Shown: positions 8,080 to 17,753, counted from the stretch's first letter. The stretch: 64,000 nucleotides of DNA from Cystobacter ferrugineus (GCF_001887355.1 NZ_MPIN01000008.1:423935-487934), one strand, 5' to 3'. Program-made: numbers and translations. The notes: a model not told the origin generated them from the letters alone.

Positions 8080-9117
8080 TCATGAAGGGCGTTTGAGCAC
8101 CAGGGGCCACAGCTTCGCCAGCGCGGCGCGCAGCTCGGTCGCGTTGCGGTAACGGTCCTCCGGGCGCTTCTCCATCAACTTCAACACGACGCGTTCGAAA
8201 GGCTCCGGCAGCGCCGGACAGAGCAACCGGGGGGGGCGGGGCGCCTCCTGAACGTGCAGGAACATCAACGGCACGGGCTGCGAATGTCGGAAGGGAAGTT
8301 GCCCGGTGAACAACTCGTACGCCACCACGCCCAGGGAGTACAGGTCCGAGGCGGGTGACACGGGGGGAGTGCCCATCACCTGCTCGGGCGCCATGTACTC
8401 CGGGGTGCCGAGCGTGGCGCCCTGGGTGGTGGTGCCCGGCACGTGCGTGCTCTTGGCCAGGCCGAAGTCCATCAGCTTGAGCAGCCCGGTCAGGGTGATG
8501 AAGAGGTTGCCGGGCTTGATGTCCCGGTGCAGCACCCCGCGCGCGTGCGCGTGCTCCAGGGCCACGGTGGCGTGGGTGAGCCAGCGCAGGGCACCGGCCA
8601 GCGAGGGCCGCCGCTCCTGCAAGAGCTGGCGCAGATCCATGCCCGCGAGCAGCTCCACGGTCAGGAAGTGCCGCTCCCCGTCCCACCCCACGTCGAAGAC
8701 GCGCAGGATGTTGACGTGCTCCAGCGCGCGCGCGTGCTCCACCTCCCGGCGAAAGCGCGTGACCAGCGCCTCTTCCGCGTGGGGCACCGCCAGGACCTTG
8801 AGCGCCACGTGCTGGTTCGTCTGGAGGTCCAGCACCTCGTACACCGCGGAGGTCCCTCCCGCGCCCAGCCACTTGCGCACCTGATAGCGGTCCGCGATCA
8901 CCTGACCCGGCACCAGGCCGCGCGCCGTGACGGGAGCGGACACGGGCGTCGCCGCGCCCTGAATCAACGTGCCGCGAGGGGATACCGGTGGCGTCGCCGG
9001 CCGCAGGGTCTGCTCCAGCGACAGGCTCGGGGGCTCGCCCGGAGGCGACGCGGGGTGCCCTGGCGACGAGTCGCTCAAGTACGTCACGCCACCGGCATCA
9101 TCGTCCATCGAATGCAC
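8080..9117 (-). CDS. Cytoplasmic Hanks-type Ser/Thr protein kinase
   Basis: 345 residues. The kinase domain spans ~residue 78 to the end: glycine loop LGAGGTSAVYE, ATP-binding lysine in VALKVLA (~106), catalytic HRDIKPGN (~196), DFG in LMDFGLAK and TPEYMAPEQ in the activation/P+1 region. The first ~75 residues are Pro/Ser/Thr-rich and probably disordered. There is no membrane segment or sensor domain, so it is soluble. GTG at 9117 is preferred because AGGAGG lies at proper distance upstream; ATG at 9108 is the alternative. It lies 42 bases downstream of a di-iron-type protein and 10 bases upstream of a transporter, suggesting a redox- or oxygen-linked signalling unit. Confidence 0.9.
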   Translation of the reverse strand: MHSMDDDAGGVTYLSDSSPGHPASPPGEPPSLSLEQTLRPATPPVSPRGTLIQGAATPVSAPVTARGLVPGQVIADRYQVRKWLGAGGTSAVYEVLDLQTNQHVALKVLAVPHAEEALVTRFRREVEHARALEHVNILRVFDVGWDGERHFLTVELLAGMDLRQLLQERRPSLAGALRWLTHATVALEHAHARGVLHRDIKPGNLFITLTGLLKLMDFGLAKSTHVPGTTTQGATLGTPEYMAPEQVMGTPPVSPASDLYSLGVVAYELFTGQLPFRHSQPVPLMFLHVQEAPRPPRLLCPALPEPFERVVLKLMEKRPEDRYRNATELRAALAKLWPLVLKRPS

Positions 9118-9159
9118 CGCATCCTCCTCCCGCCAGCGCCGCGGCTGGCCCGTCCCCGC

Positions 9160-10308
9160 TCACGTCTCCAGCAACGAGACGTGGGAGGGGGCCCCATTGC
9201 CCTCGATGTCCAGGTGGGGCGTGGGCAGGTTGTACTCGGCGGCGGCGGTGGTGGCTTCCACCATGATGGGGCCGGCGATCTCCGGGGGCTCGCCCTGGCA
9301 CAGCAGATCCACCACGTGCTCCAACGTCCACTTGCCCAGGCGTTTCACCACCAGGCGCGGGCCCTCGAACTGGGCCGTGTCCGCCAGTTGCTGGCTGGCC
9401 GTGAGCTTGGCTTCCACCGAGTCTCCCAGGTAGCCGCGCGCCAGCGACAGCACCCGGTCCACCACCGTGTTCCACGCCTGCAGGTGCGTGCGATCCTGCG
9501 CCTCGTCGATGATGTCCAGGCCCACCTGCAGCCGCTCCATGCGCTCGAGGAACTGCTGCACCAGGGGGCCCCGGATGATGCGGCCATGCTGCGGGGCGAT
9601 GATCTCCACCGCGGGCGTCAGCTTGCGGATGGCCGCCACCGCGCGCACCAGCGCCGTGTTCACCGGCATGTAGATTTGATGGAAGGCGCGGATGCCCGAC
9701 CAGTCGGACTCGTCCGCCCACAGGCCCTGGGCCTTGGAGTCGGTGAGACCCCCGAAGAGGTCTCCCGTGAAGAGCACCCGCGTCTGCGGATCGTAGAGCA
9801 TCACCGCGCCCCGGAAGTGGCAGAAGGGCGAGGGGACCGGCAGCAGCTTGTGGCCGGTGGGCACGCTCAGCCCCTGGGCGAACTTCTCCGTGGGGATGAA
9901 GCGGTTGCGCGGCAGGTTCTGGTGGACGATGAGCCGCCAGGTGTCCTCGGAGCACAGGATGCTCGCGCGCGGCGAGTAGCGCGCGGAGATGATGCTCGCC
10001 GAGGAGCCCACGTCCGGATCCTGGTGGTTGATGAACAGGGCCGACAGCCGGTCCATGCCACCAATGAGCGAGGCGACCTTGGTGTGGATGATGGAGAAGT
10101 CGCTGCTCGAGCCCGGATCGATGAGGAGGTTGAACTCCGCCGGCTTCTGCGTCCTCGCGTCCGTGCCGCGGAAGCGGCGCAGATAGGGGTTGGCGTAGAA
10201 GATGTTGCCGGGTTCGCGCTTGCCCACCCAGAAGGTCTCGGGGGCGATCTCCACGGACACCCGGTGGGGATCCTGGGGATGGTTCGGCGTCAGGGTACCG
10301 CTGCTCAT
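9160..10308 (-). CDS. Metallo-beta-lactamase-fold di-iron (ODP/flavodiiron-like) protein
   Basis: 382 residues. The opening (VEIAPETFWVGKREPGNIFYANPYL) and the metal ligands match the oxygen-binding di-iron domain of flavodiiron proteins rather than hydrolases. Ligand candidates are HQDPD near residue 96 (family HxExDH), His in PFCHFRG, Asp in FTGDLFGG and His in APQHGR. The first acidic ligand is Asp rather than Glu, and the His after HxDxD is absent. No flavodoxin domain follows; instead there is a ~130-residue C-terminal extension. Related stand-alone ODP proteins bind O2. An AAGGAAC ribosome-binding site precedes the ATG. First gene of the unit with the kinase and AEC transporter. Confidence 0.82.
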   Translation of the reverse strand: MSSGTLTPNHPQDPHRVSVEIAPETFWVGKREPGNIFYANPYLRRFRGTDARTQKPAEFNLLIDPGSSSDFSIIHTKVASLIGGMDRLSALFINHQDPDVGSSASIISARYSPRASILCSEDTWRLIVHQNLPRNRFIPTEKFAQGLSVPTGHKLLPVPSPFCHFRGAVMLYDPQTRVLFTGDLFGGLTDSKAQGLWADESDWSGIRAFHQIYMPVNTALVRAVAAIRKLTPAVEIIAPQHGRIIRGPLVQQFLERMERLQVGLDIIDEAQDRTHLQAWNTVVDRVLSLARGYLGDSVEAKLTASQQLADTAQFEGPRLVVKRLGKWTLEHVVDLLCQGEPPEIAGPIMVEATTAAAEYNLPTPHLDIEGNGAPSHVSLLET

Positions 10309-10426
10309 GACGTTCCTTCACGGAAGAGGGGGCTCGACGGGAGCGAGATTAACAGCCAGGAGGGCGCACCCCGCGTGGTATCTCCTGGCGCTCGCGAGGT
10401 CCACTCCCACAGACTCCCCGCCCGAC

Positions 10427-11689
10427 ATGAGCGACCTGGGCGAACGGTGGGCGAAAGAAGCGCGGGCGCTGGTGGGCGGCCTGCCGAGCACCTACTGGTA
10501 TCTCTGGACGGGCACGCTGGTGAACCGCCTGGGCGCCTTCGTGGTGCCCTTCCTCGCGCTCTACCTCACGCGTGAGCGCGGCTTCCGGGTGGAGGAGGCG
10601 GGAGGCGTGGTGGCCCTGCACGGCGCGGGTGCCGTGCTCGCGGGACTGGTGGGCGGCACGCTGGCGGACCGCATCGGCCGGCGCGCGACCCTGCTCGTGG
10701 GACTGTGGTGCGGCTCGGTGGCGATGCTCGCGCTCGGCCTGGCCCGGCACACCTGGCAGATCTGCGCGGCCGCCTTCCTCCTGGGCCTGCTGGGCGAGCA
10801 GTACCGGCCCGCCGTGTCCGCGGCCATCGCGGACGTGGTGCCCCCCGAGCACCGCGCCCGCGCCTACAGCCTGCTGTATTGGATCATCAACGTGGGCTTC
10901 TCGCTCGCCCTGCCCCTCGGGGGATTCGCCTCGCGCGCGGGCTTCCTCACCCTCTTCGTCGCGGACGCCTGCACCACCTTCCTCTACGGCGTCATCGTCT
11001 GGTGGAAGGTACCGGAGACGCGCCCCGCCCACCTGCCGCGCACCGCGTCCACCGCCTCGCGCGCGCCCCCCTCGTTCGCGCCCTTCCAGGACACGGTGTT
11101 CCTCGGCTTCGCCCTGCCCATCCTGCTCACCGCGATGATCTTCATGCAGTTCAACGTGACACTGCCCCTGGACCTGGCCGCGCGAGGCATGACCCCGACC
11201 ACGTTCGGCCTCGTGCTCTCGGCCAACGGCCTGCTCGTGGTGCTCCTGCAACCCTTCGCCGGCCGGCTCCTGGGCTCGATGCGGCGCTCCAGGGCGCTCG
11301 CGGCGGCCTCGGCCCTCACGGGTCTGGGCTTCGGGCTGCACGGGCTCGGCGCACAGGTCCCCCTCGCCCTGTTCGCGGTCACCGTGTGGTCGATTGGGGA
11401 GATCCTCCATGCCCCCGTGTCCTCGGCCGTGATGGCCGACCTCGCCCCGCCCCACCAGCGCGGCGTCTACCAGGGCGCGTACGCCACCCTGTGGGCCGGC
11501 TCCTCCTGCCTCTCGCCCCTGCTCGGCACCTGGCTGCTCGGACACCTCGGCCGCGCGGTCCTGTGGGGAGGCTGCTTCACGGTGGGCCTGTTCGCGGCCG
11601 CCTGGCATCTGGCCGCCGCCCCCTCCCGCCGCCGCCACATGGACGCCCTGCGCCAGCTCCACCCCGAGGTGAGCACCGCGCGCGACTGA
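10427..11689 (+). CDS. MFS transporter
   Basis: 420 residues with about 12 membrane helices. The loop 2-3 signature GGTLADRIGRRATLL identifies the major facilitator superfamily. The central cytoplasmic loop around residues 195-215 is Arg/Pro/Ser/Thr-rich. The arrangement resembles drug:H+ antiporters, but the substrate is unknown. ATG at 10427 is chosen since earlier in-frame starts would run into the divergent gene; it has no clear Shine-Dalgarno. The 118 bases between it and the divergent ODP gene should hold both promoters. Followed by the RND efflux operon, though a 195-base gap argues for separate transcription. Confidence 0.87.
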   Translation: MSDLGERWAKEARALVGGLPSTYWYLWTGTLVNRLGAFVVPFLALYLTRERGFRVEEAGGVVALHGAGAVLAGLVGGTLADRIGRRATLLVGLWCGSVAMLALGLARHTWQICAAAFLLGLLGEQYRPAVSAAIADVVPPEHRARAYSLLYWIINVGFSLALPLGGFASRAGFLTLFVADACTTFLYGVIVWWKVPETRPAHLPRTASTASRAPPSFAPFQDTVFLGFALPILLTAMIFMQFNVTLPLDLAARGMTPTTFGLVLSANGLLVVLLQPFAGRLLGSMRRSRALAAASALTGLGFGLHGLGAQVPLALFAVTVWSIGEILHAPVSSAVMADLAPPHQRGVYQGAYATLWAGSSCLSPLLGTWLLGHLGRAVLWGGCFTVGLFAAAWHLAAAPSRRRHMDALRQLHPEVSTARD

Positions 11690-11884
11690 GTTCCCTCGCG
11701 CCAGCCCTCCAGCCCATCGCTCGTCCGCCCGCTCGCCCACCCTGCCCGGTGGCGCGAGGTGTCATCCACTTCGCTTCGCGTGAAGGAGTGCTCACCAGTC
11801 GGCATCCGAGATGTCCTCGAGTGTCACTGATCCACGGAACAGGCAGCCGAGAGCCCGGACAGTCACCACTGTGAAGTGCCTGTC

Positions 11885-13315
11885 ATGAATCCCTACCTCC
11901 TCGCCACCGTGCTCTCACACGTCGTCCTCGTACCAGGAGTGACGCTGGCCCAGGCCGGCCCCGCCCCCGCGCCTCCCCAGGAGGCCGCCGCGCAACCCCC
12001 TCAGCCCGAGGTGTCGGATCCAATGCTGGCCCCCCTCCCTCCGGCTCCCGTCCAGGTGAGCTCCTGGGACGAGGCGCTCCAGATGCTGCGCCAACGCTCC
12101 ACGGAGCTGGGGACCGCGCTGGCCCGGGTGGAGGCGGCTTCGGGCCAGCGGCGCGTGGAGCTCGCGGGATTGCTGCCCACCCTCAATGGCTCCGTCTCCG
12201 TCCAACACAACCTGCTCGGCCCCACCGTGGCGTTCGGGGGCGCGCCCGGAAACGGAGCGGGCGGGGGAGGCGGTGTGGGAGGGGGCGTGGGCGGTCTCAC
12301 GACGACCTCGCCCCTGGGCACCGCCAACGTGGCGGCCACCCTGCCCCTGTTCGATCTCCAGGCGGTCCACTCACTGCGCGCGGCGGACGCGACCCGCCAG
12401 GCCGCGGAGTTCTCCCTGGACGAGACGCGGCGTCAGCTCACCCGCACGCTCGCCCGGACGCTGGCCCAGGTGGCCGCCTCCGAGCGCCTCGCCGAGGTGA
12501 ACCGCGTCAACCTGCGCTCCTCGCTGGAGCGGCTGGCGCTCGCGCAACGGCGGATGGAGCTGGGAGCGGGCACCCGCCTGGATGTCATCCGCCTGGAGCA
12601 GGACGCGGAGGCGGCGCGCGCGCAGGTGGTGTCCGGCGACGAATCGCTGCGTCAGGCACGCGATGCCCTGGGTTTCCTGCTGGGCAGCCCTCAACCGGTC
12701 GGGCTCGGCCGCGGGCTGTCCCTGGAGGAGTTGCTCGACCGGGGCCAGCGGGAGTGTCACGCGCTGCAGGAGCTCCAGCAGCGGCCGGACCAGGCGGCGG
12801 CACGCGCCCAGGTGGAGGCGGCGGAACGCTCGGTGTCGGCGGCGCGCTCCCAGTACCTGCCCACGTTGCAGGCGCAGAGCAGCGTGGTGGCCCTCACGGT
12901 GGACCCGGGCTTCGCACGCGTGCCCATCTGGAACATCGGCGCGGTGCTCACTCTGCCCTTCTATGACGGCGGTGTGCGCGAGGGTCTGGTGTGGCAGGCG
13001 CGGGCCCAGGAGGAAACGACGAGGCAGGCGGCGGTGAATCTGGAGCGCTCGGCCACGGTGGAGGTGCGCCGCGTGCGCCGCAACGTGGACGTGGCGGGCG
13101 AGCAGCAGCGCATCGCCCAGCGTGCGAGGGACCTGGCGGCGGAGAACGACCGGCTCACCCGCCGCGCCTTCGAGGTGGGAACGGGAACGAGTCAGGACCT
13201 GGTGGTGTCGGCGGCGGCACTGCGGCAGACGGAGTTGAACCTGGTGGTGAGCGAGCTCCAGTTCTTCCAGGCGCGAATCGAATCATTCTTGGTGGAGGCA
13301 GCATGCGACTGGTGA
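11885..13315 (+). CDS. TolC family outer-membrane efflux protein
   Basis: About 476 residues. It has a signal peptide (MNPYLLATVLSHVVLVPG...LAQA) followed by a Pro-rich linker, then two TolC-type halves of long alpha-helices separated by strand segments (ARSQYLPTLQAQSSV and NIGAVLTLPFYDGGVR are typical). An unusual glycine-rich insertion (GAGGGGGVGGGVGG) sits near residue 120 in an extracellular-loop position. ATG 11885 is preferred over GTG 11876. The stop overlaps the start of the adaptor gene by 13 bases. It forms the outer-membrane channel of the tripartite pump encoded by the next two genes. Confidence 0.9.
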   Translation: MNPYLLATVLSHVVLVPGVTLAQAGPAPAPPQEAAAQPPQPEVSDPMLAPLPPAPVQVSSWDEALQMLRQRSTELGTALARVEAASGQRRVELAGLLPTLNGSVSVQHNLLGPTVAFGGAPGNGAGGGGGVGGGVGGLTTTSPLGTANVAATLPLFDLQAVHSLRAADATRQAAEFSLDETRRQLTRTLARTLAQVAASERLAEVNRVNLRSSLERLALAQRRMELGAGTRLDVIRLEQDAEAARAQVVSGDESLRQARDALGFLLGSPQPVGLGRGLSLEELLDRGQRECHALQELQQRPDQAAARAQVEAAERSVSAARSQYLPTLQAQSSVVALTVDPGFARVPIWNIGAVLTLPFYDGGVREGLVWQARAQEETTRQAAVNLERSATVEVRRVRRNVDVAGEQQRIAQRARDLAAENDRLTRRAFEVGTGTSQDLVVSAAALRQTELNLVVSELQFFQARIESFLVEAACDW

Positions 13316-14544
13316 GTCGTGGTGTAGGGGTATGGCTGACGGTGCTGGCCCTGGCCGGCTGCCAGAGCTCTGGTGGCAACGCGGGGGGACCCCAGCAAGG
13401 AGCGGGAGGCCCGGGAGGCGCCGCCGCGGGCAAGCCCATGCAGGTGGAGGTGTTGAAGCTCGAGCCCGGTCCGGTGCGCGACATCGGCGAATACCTGGGC
13501 ACGCTCATCTCCCGGCGCAGCATCAATCTCTACCCGCAGGTGGCGGGCTACGTGCAGCGCATCGCGGTGAAGCCCGGCGAGCAGGTGAAGCAGGGCCAGT
13601 TGCTGCTGGAGGTGGATCCGCGGCTCGGGCGCGCGGGAGTGCAGAGCGCCCAGGCCCAACGCAGCTCGGCCCTGGCCGCGCGCCAGTTCGCCCAGAGCAC
13701 GCGCCAGCGCGCCGAGCAGTTGCTGCGCGAGGGATTGTTGAGCCGTCAGGACTATGAGCAGGCGGTGTCCCAGGCGGCGGCCGCCGAGGCCAGCGCGCGC
13801 AACGCGGAGGCCCAGCTCTCGCAGCAGCAGGTGGAGCTCGGCTTCTACCGGGTGACGGCGCCCTTCGACGGCGTGGTGGGCAACATCCCGGTGAAGGTGG
13901 GCGACTACGTCACGCCCCAGGTGGCGCTCACCAACGTGGACCAGAGCCGTGCCTTGGAGCTGTCCGTGTTCGTCCCCGCGGAGCGCGCGGCGGACGTGGA
14001 GGTGGGACGCACGCCCCTGGAGATTCTCGATCAGGACGGCAAGCCGGTGGTGAGCACCCCCGTCTTCTTCGTGGCCCCCACGCCCAACCCGACGACGCAG
14101 CTCGTGGAGCTCAAGGCCGCCTTCGACAACGAGGTGGGGCTGCGCAACGGCCAGGTGGTGCACGCCCAGGTGGTGTACTCCGTCCGCGAGGCCCTGCGCC
14201 TGCCCACGTACGCCGTGTCCCAGCAGAGCAGCCAGTTCTTCGCCACGGTCGTGACCGAGGGGGATGGTGGCGCCAGCGTGGCTCAGCGCACGCCGGTGAA
14301 GCTCGGTCAGCTCCAGGACAACCATTACGAGGTGCTCGGCGGCTTGAAGCAGGGCACGCCCGTCATCATCGGCTCGCTGCAGGCCATCCGCGACGGTCAG
14401 CCCGTCGAGCCCAAACCGGCCAAACCGAGGCCGGAGGAGGAGCAGGGCGTGGGAGGCGCCGCGAACACGGGCACGGGCGAGCCCGCCGACGCGGGCACCG
14501 CGGGCCCTCGCGACGCGGGCACGGGCACGGACGGAGGCAGGTGA
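13303..14544 (+). CDS. RND efflux periplasmic adaptor (MFP) lipoprotein
   Basis: 413 residues. The signal peptide ends in LALAGC with Cys20 as the lipidation site, and a Gly/Ala linker follows. The body has the usual order: beta-barrel strand, lipoyl half (VAGYVQRIAVKPGEQVKQGQ), helical hairpin (AARQFAQSTRQRAEQLLREG), second lipoyl half (FYRVTAPFDGVVGNI) and barrel and membrane-proximal domains. The last ~50 residues are low-complexity Pro/Glu/Gly/Asp-rich and unusual for the family. It overlaps the TolC gene and precedes the pump gene by 6 bases. Confidence 0.92.
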   Translation: MRLVSRGVGVWLTVLALAGCQSSGGNAGGPQQGAGGPGGAAAGKPMQVEVLKLEPGPVRDIGEYLGTLISRRSINLYPQVAGYVQRIAVKPGEQVKQGQLLLEVDPRLGRAGVQSAQAQRSSALAARQFAQSTRQRAEQLLREGLLSRQDYEQAVSQAAAAEASARNAEAQLSQQQVELGFYRVTAPFDGVVGNIPVKVGDYVTPQVALTNVDQSRALELSVFVPAERAADVEVGRTPLEILDQDGKPVVSTPVFFVAPTPNPTTQLVELKAAFDNEVGLRNGQVVHAQVVYSVREALRLPTYAVSQQSSQFFATVVTEGDGGASVAQRTPVKLGQLQDNHYEVLGGLKQGTPVIIGSLQAIRDGQPVEPKPAKPRPEEEQGVGGAANTGTGEPADAGTAGPRDAGTGTDGGR

Positions 14545-14550
14545 CGACAC

Positions 14551-17500
14551 ATGTTCTCCGACTTCTTCATCAAGCGGCCCATCTTCGCCAGCGTCATCTC
14601 CATCCTCATCACGCTGGTGGGCGCCATCACCATCCCCAGCCTGCCCATCGAGCAGTACCCCAACCTGGCCGCGCCCCAGGTGACGGTGTCGGCCAACTAC
14701 CTGGGCGCCTCCGCCGAGACGGTGGAGAGCGCGGTCACGACGGTGCTGGAGCGCCAGCTCAACGGCCTGGAGGGCATGCGCTACATCTCCTCCACCAGCA
14801 GCAACAACGGCCAGAGCACCATCACCATCACCTTCGATCCCGAGCGCGACATCGACGTGGCGGCGGTGGACGTGCAGAACCGCGTCGCCACCGCCTCGGC
14901 GCGCCTGCCCGCGGAGGTGAACGCGCTGGGCATCGTCATCAACAAGGCCCAGTCCCAGCTCCTCGTCTCCTACGGCCTGTATGACAAGGAGAAGCGCTAC
15001 GACATCGGCTTCCTGAGCAACTACGCGGACGTGTACATCCGTGACGCGCTCCTGCGCGTCAAGGGCGTGGGCGACGTGCGCATCTTCGGCGAGCGCCGCT
15101 TCGCCATGCGGCTGTGGTTGGACCCCACCAAGCTCGCCAGCCGCGGCCTCACCGCCTCGGACGTGACGAACGCGCTGCGCGAGCAGAACGTGCAGGTGGC
15201 CGCCGGCCAGGTGGGCCAGCCTCCCGCGCCCACGGGCCAGTCGTTCCAGATCAACGTGCAGGTGCTCGGCCAGCTCTCCACGCCCGAGCAGTTCGAGAGC
15301 ATCGTCGTGCAGCGCGGCACGGACGGCTCGCTCGTGCAGGTGCGGGACATCGGCCGGGTGGAGCTGGGCGCGGAGAACTACAACCAGCTCCTGCGCTTCA
15401 ACGGACAGGAGGCGGTGGGCCTGGGCATCTCCCAGCTCGCTGGCTCCAATGCCCTGGAGGTGCGCGCGAACGTGGAGAAGGAGCTCGAGCGGCTCAAGGC
15501 CAACTTCCCGCCGGGGCTCGTGTACGAGCGCGCCTTCGACACCACGATCGCGGTGCAATCCTCCATCGACGAGGTGATCCACACGCTGCTCGAGGCCGTC
15601 GTGCTCGTCATCCTCGTGGTCTTCATCTTCCTGCACGGCTGGCGCAGCATCCTCGTGGTGGCCACGACCCTGCCGGTGTCGCTCATCGGCACGTTCGCCT
15701 TCGTGAGCGCGTTCGGCTTCTCGCTCAACATGCTGACGCTGCTCGGCCTGACGCTCGCCACGGGCCTCGTGGTGGATGACGCCATCGTGGTCATCGAGAA
15801 CGTCGAGCGCGTCATGGAGCAGGAAGGAGTGGACGCGCGCGAGGCGACCCACCGGAGCATGAAGCAGGTGGGCGGCGCGGTGGTGGCCACGGCCCTGGTA
15901 CTCTCCGCGGTGTTCGTCCCGGTGTCCTTCTTCCCGGGAACCTCGGGCTCCATCTACCGGCAGTTCGCCCTCACGCTCGCCTTCTCCATCAGCCTGTCGG
16001 CACTCGTGGCCCTCACGCTGTCCCCCGCGCTGTGCGCCATCCTGCTGCGGCCCCATGAGGGCACCAAGTGGCGCGTCTTCCGCTGGGTGGACCGGATCAT
16101 GGACACCTTCCGCGACCGCTACGCGCGCTTCCTCGGCCGGCTGCTCGGGCCGCGCATGCGCTGGGCGCTGCTGGGCCTGTTCGTGGTGCTCATCGGCGTC
16201 ACCGCGCTGCTCTACCGCGTCACCCCCACCGGCTTCATCCCGGAGGAGGACCAGGGCTACCTGATCGTCGCGGTGCAGGGCCCCGAGGGCTCGTCGCTGG
16301 ACTACACCAGGCAGGTGCTCCTCCAGGCCGAGGACGTGCTCCGGCAGCAGAAGGAGGTGTCGGGCCTGTTCACCGTCGGCGGCTTCTCGGTGCTGGGCTC
16401 CGGCCCCAACTACGGCACGCTCTTCGTCAACCTGAAGCCCTGGGAGGAGCGCGAGGAGAAGGAGCAGAGCCTGGCCGGCATCATCGAGCGGCTGCGCGGG
16501 CCGTTCGCCGCCATTCCCGGAGCGCGGGTGCTGGCCTTCCAGCCGCCCACCATCCGCGGCGTGGGCAGCGTGGGCGGCTTCGAGTTCGTCCTGGAGGATC
16601 AGCTCGGCACGCGCACGCTCGACGAGCTGTCCACGGCCACGCAGCAGCTCACGGGCCAGGCCAACCAGTCCGGACAGCTACGCAGCGTCTTCTCCTCCTT
16701 CACCGCCACCACCCCGCTGCTCACCGTGTCGGTGGACCGCGAGAAGGCCAAGGCGCTGGGCGTGTCCCTGGACGCGCTCTACTCCACGCTGCAGATCTTC
16801 ATGGGCAGCCAGTACGTGAATGACTTCACGCTCACCAACCGCGTCTACCGCGTCTACGTGCAGGCGGCCACGCCCTTCCGCAACGAGCCGCGCGACATCT
16901 CCTCCTTCTACGTGCGCTCGACGACGGGCCAGATGGTGCCCCTGGAGAGCCTCATCACGGTGAAGCCCGTCACCACCGCGCAGAACATCCAGCACTACAA
17001 CCTGTTCCGCTCGGCCACCATCAACGGCCAGGGCGCTCCGGGCACCAGTACCGGCCAGGCGCTCGAGGCCATGGAGGCCGTCGCCCGGCAGAACCTGCCC
17101 AACGGCTACACCTTCGAGTGGACGGGCCTGTCACTCGAGCAGAAGGAGGCGGGCGGCAAGGTGCTGCTCATCTTCGCGCTGGGCATCGTGTTCGTGTTCC
17201 TGGTGCTGTCGGCCCAGTACGAGAGCTTCGCCCTGCCCTTCGTCATCATGCTCGCGGTGCCCGTGGCCATGATGGGGGCACTGGGATTCCAGTTGATACG
17301 AGGGCTCGTCAACGACGTCTTCTGTCAGGTGGGCCTGTTGATGCTGGTGGGCCTCGCCTGCAAGAACGCCGTGCTCATCGTGGAGTTCGCCGAGCAACTG
17401 CGCCACCAGGGCAAGGGCGTGGTGGAGGCGGTCGTCCAGGCGGCGGACACGCGCCTGCGCCCCATCCTGATGACGTCCTTCGCCTTCCTCCTGGGCGTGC

Positions 17501-17724
17501 TGCCCCTGCTGCTGGCATCGGGCGCGGGTTCCTCGTCGCGCAAGTCCCTGGGCACGGCGGTGTTCGGCGGCATGCTCCTGTCCACCTTCATCAACCTCAT
17601 CTTCATTCCCGTGCTCTACACGCTGGTGGAGACGGCCCGCTCCCGGCTGCTCAAGCGCCACGAGCACGCCAGGCCTCCTCCTTCGGCGCCCACCGGGGGC
17701 GAGGGAACGCCGCACCCGGCGTGA
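14551..17724 (+). CDS. RND multidrug efflux pump, HAE1/AcrB type
   Basis: 1057 residues, the normal AcrB/MexB length. It starts FSDFFIKRPIFASVISI, as in HAE1 pumps. Proton-relay residues are present: Asp409-Asp410 in GLVVDDAIVVIENVER (helix 4) and Lys938 in GLACKNAVLIVEFAEQ (helix 10). The two large periplasmic porter/docking loops have typical motifs (SIDEVIHTLLEAVVLVILVV; TGFIPEEDQGY). Preceded by a GGAGG ribosome-binding site and followed by a strong hairpin terminator. With the TolC and adaptor genes it makes a complete proton-driven exporter. No regulator gene is adjacent. Confidence 0.95.
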   Translation: MFSDFFIKRPIFASVISILITLVGAITIPSLPIEQYPNLAAPQVTVSANYLGASAETVESAVTTVLERQLNGLEGMRYISSTSSNNGQSTITITFDPERDIDVAAVDVQNRVATASARLPAEVNALGIVINKAQSQLLVSYGLYDKEKRYDIGFLSNYADVYIRDALLRVKGVGDVRIFGERRFAMRLWLDPTKLASRGLTASDVTNALREQNVQVAAGQVGQPPAPTGQSFQINVQVLGQLSTPEQFESIVVQRGTDGSLVQVRDIGRVELGAENYNQLLRFNGQEAVGLGISQLAGSNALEVRANVEKELERLKANFPPGLVYERAFDTTIAVQSSIDEVIHTLLEAVVLVILVVFIFLHGWRSILVVATTLPVSLIGTFAFVSAFGFSLNMLTLLGLTLATGLVVDDAIVVIENVERVMEQEGVDAREATHRSMKQVGGAVVATALVLSAVFVPVSFFPGTSGSIYRQFALTLAFSISLSALVALTLSPALCAILLRPHEGTKWRVFRWVDRIMDTFRDRYARFLGRLLGPRMRWALLGLFVVLIGVTALLYRVTPTGFIPEEDQGYLIVAVQGPEGSSLDYTRQVLLQAEDVLRQQKEVSGLFTVGGFSVLGSGPNYGTLFVNLKPWEEREEKEQSLAGIIERLRGPFAAIPGARVLAFQPPTIRGVGSVGGFEFVLEDQLGTRTLDELSTATQQLTGQANQSGQLRSVFSSFTATTPLLTVSVDREKAKALGVSLDALYSTLQIFMGSQYVNDFTLTNRVYRVYVQAATPFRNEPRDISSFYVRSTTGQMVPLESLITVKPVTTAQNIQHYNLFRSATINGQGAPGTSTGQALEAMEAVARQNLPNGYTFEWTGLSLEQKEAGGKVLLIFALGIVFVFLVLSAQYESFALPFVIMLAVPVAMMGALGFQLIRGLVNDVFCQVGLLMLVGLACKNAVLIVEFAEQLRHQGKGVVEAVVQAADTRLRPILMTSFAFLLGVLPLLLASGAGSSSRKSLGTAVFGGMLLSTFINLIFIPVLYTLVETARSRLLKRHEHARPPPSAPTGGEGTPHPA

Positions 17725-17753
17725 CGGGACTCGAGGGACGAGGCAGAAGACAG

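Noticed and set aside
13192-16056. 954-codon leftward open frame over the adaptor and RND genes
   Set aside because: Antisense shadow of the efflux operon with His/Arg/Gly-rich translation and no motif.
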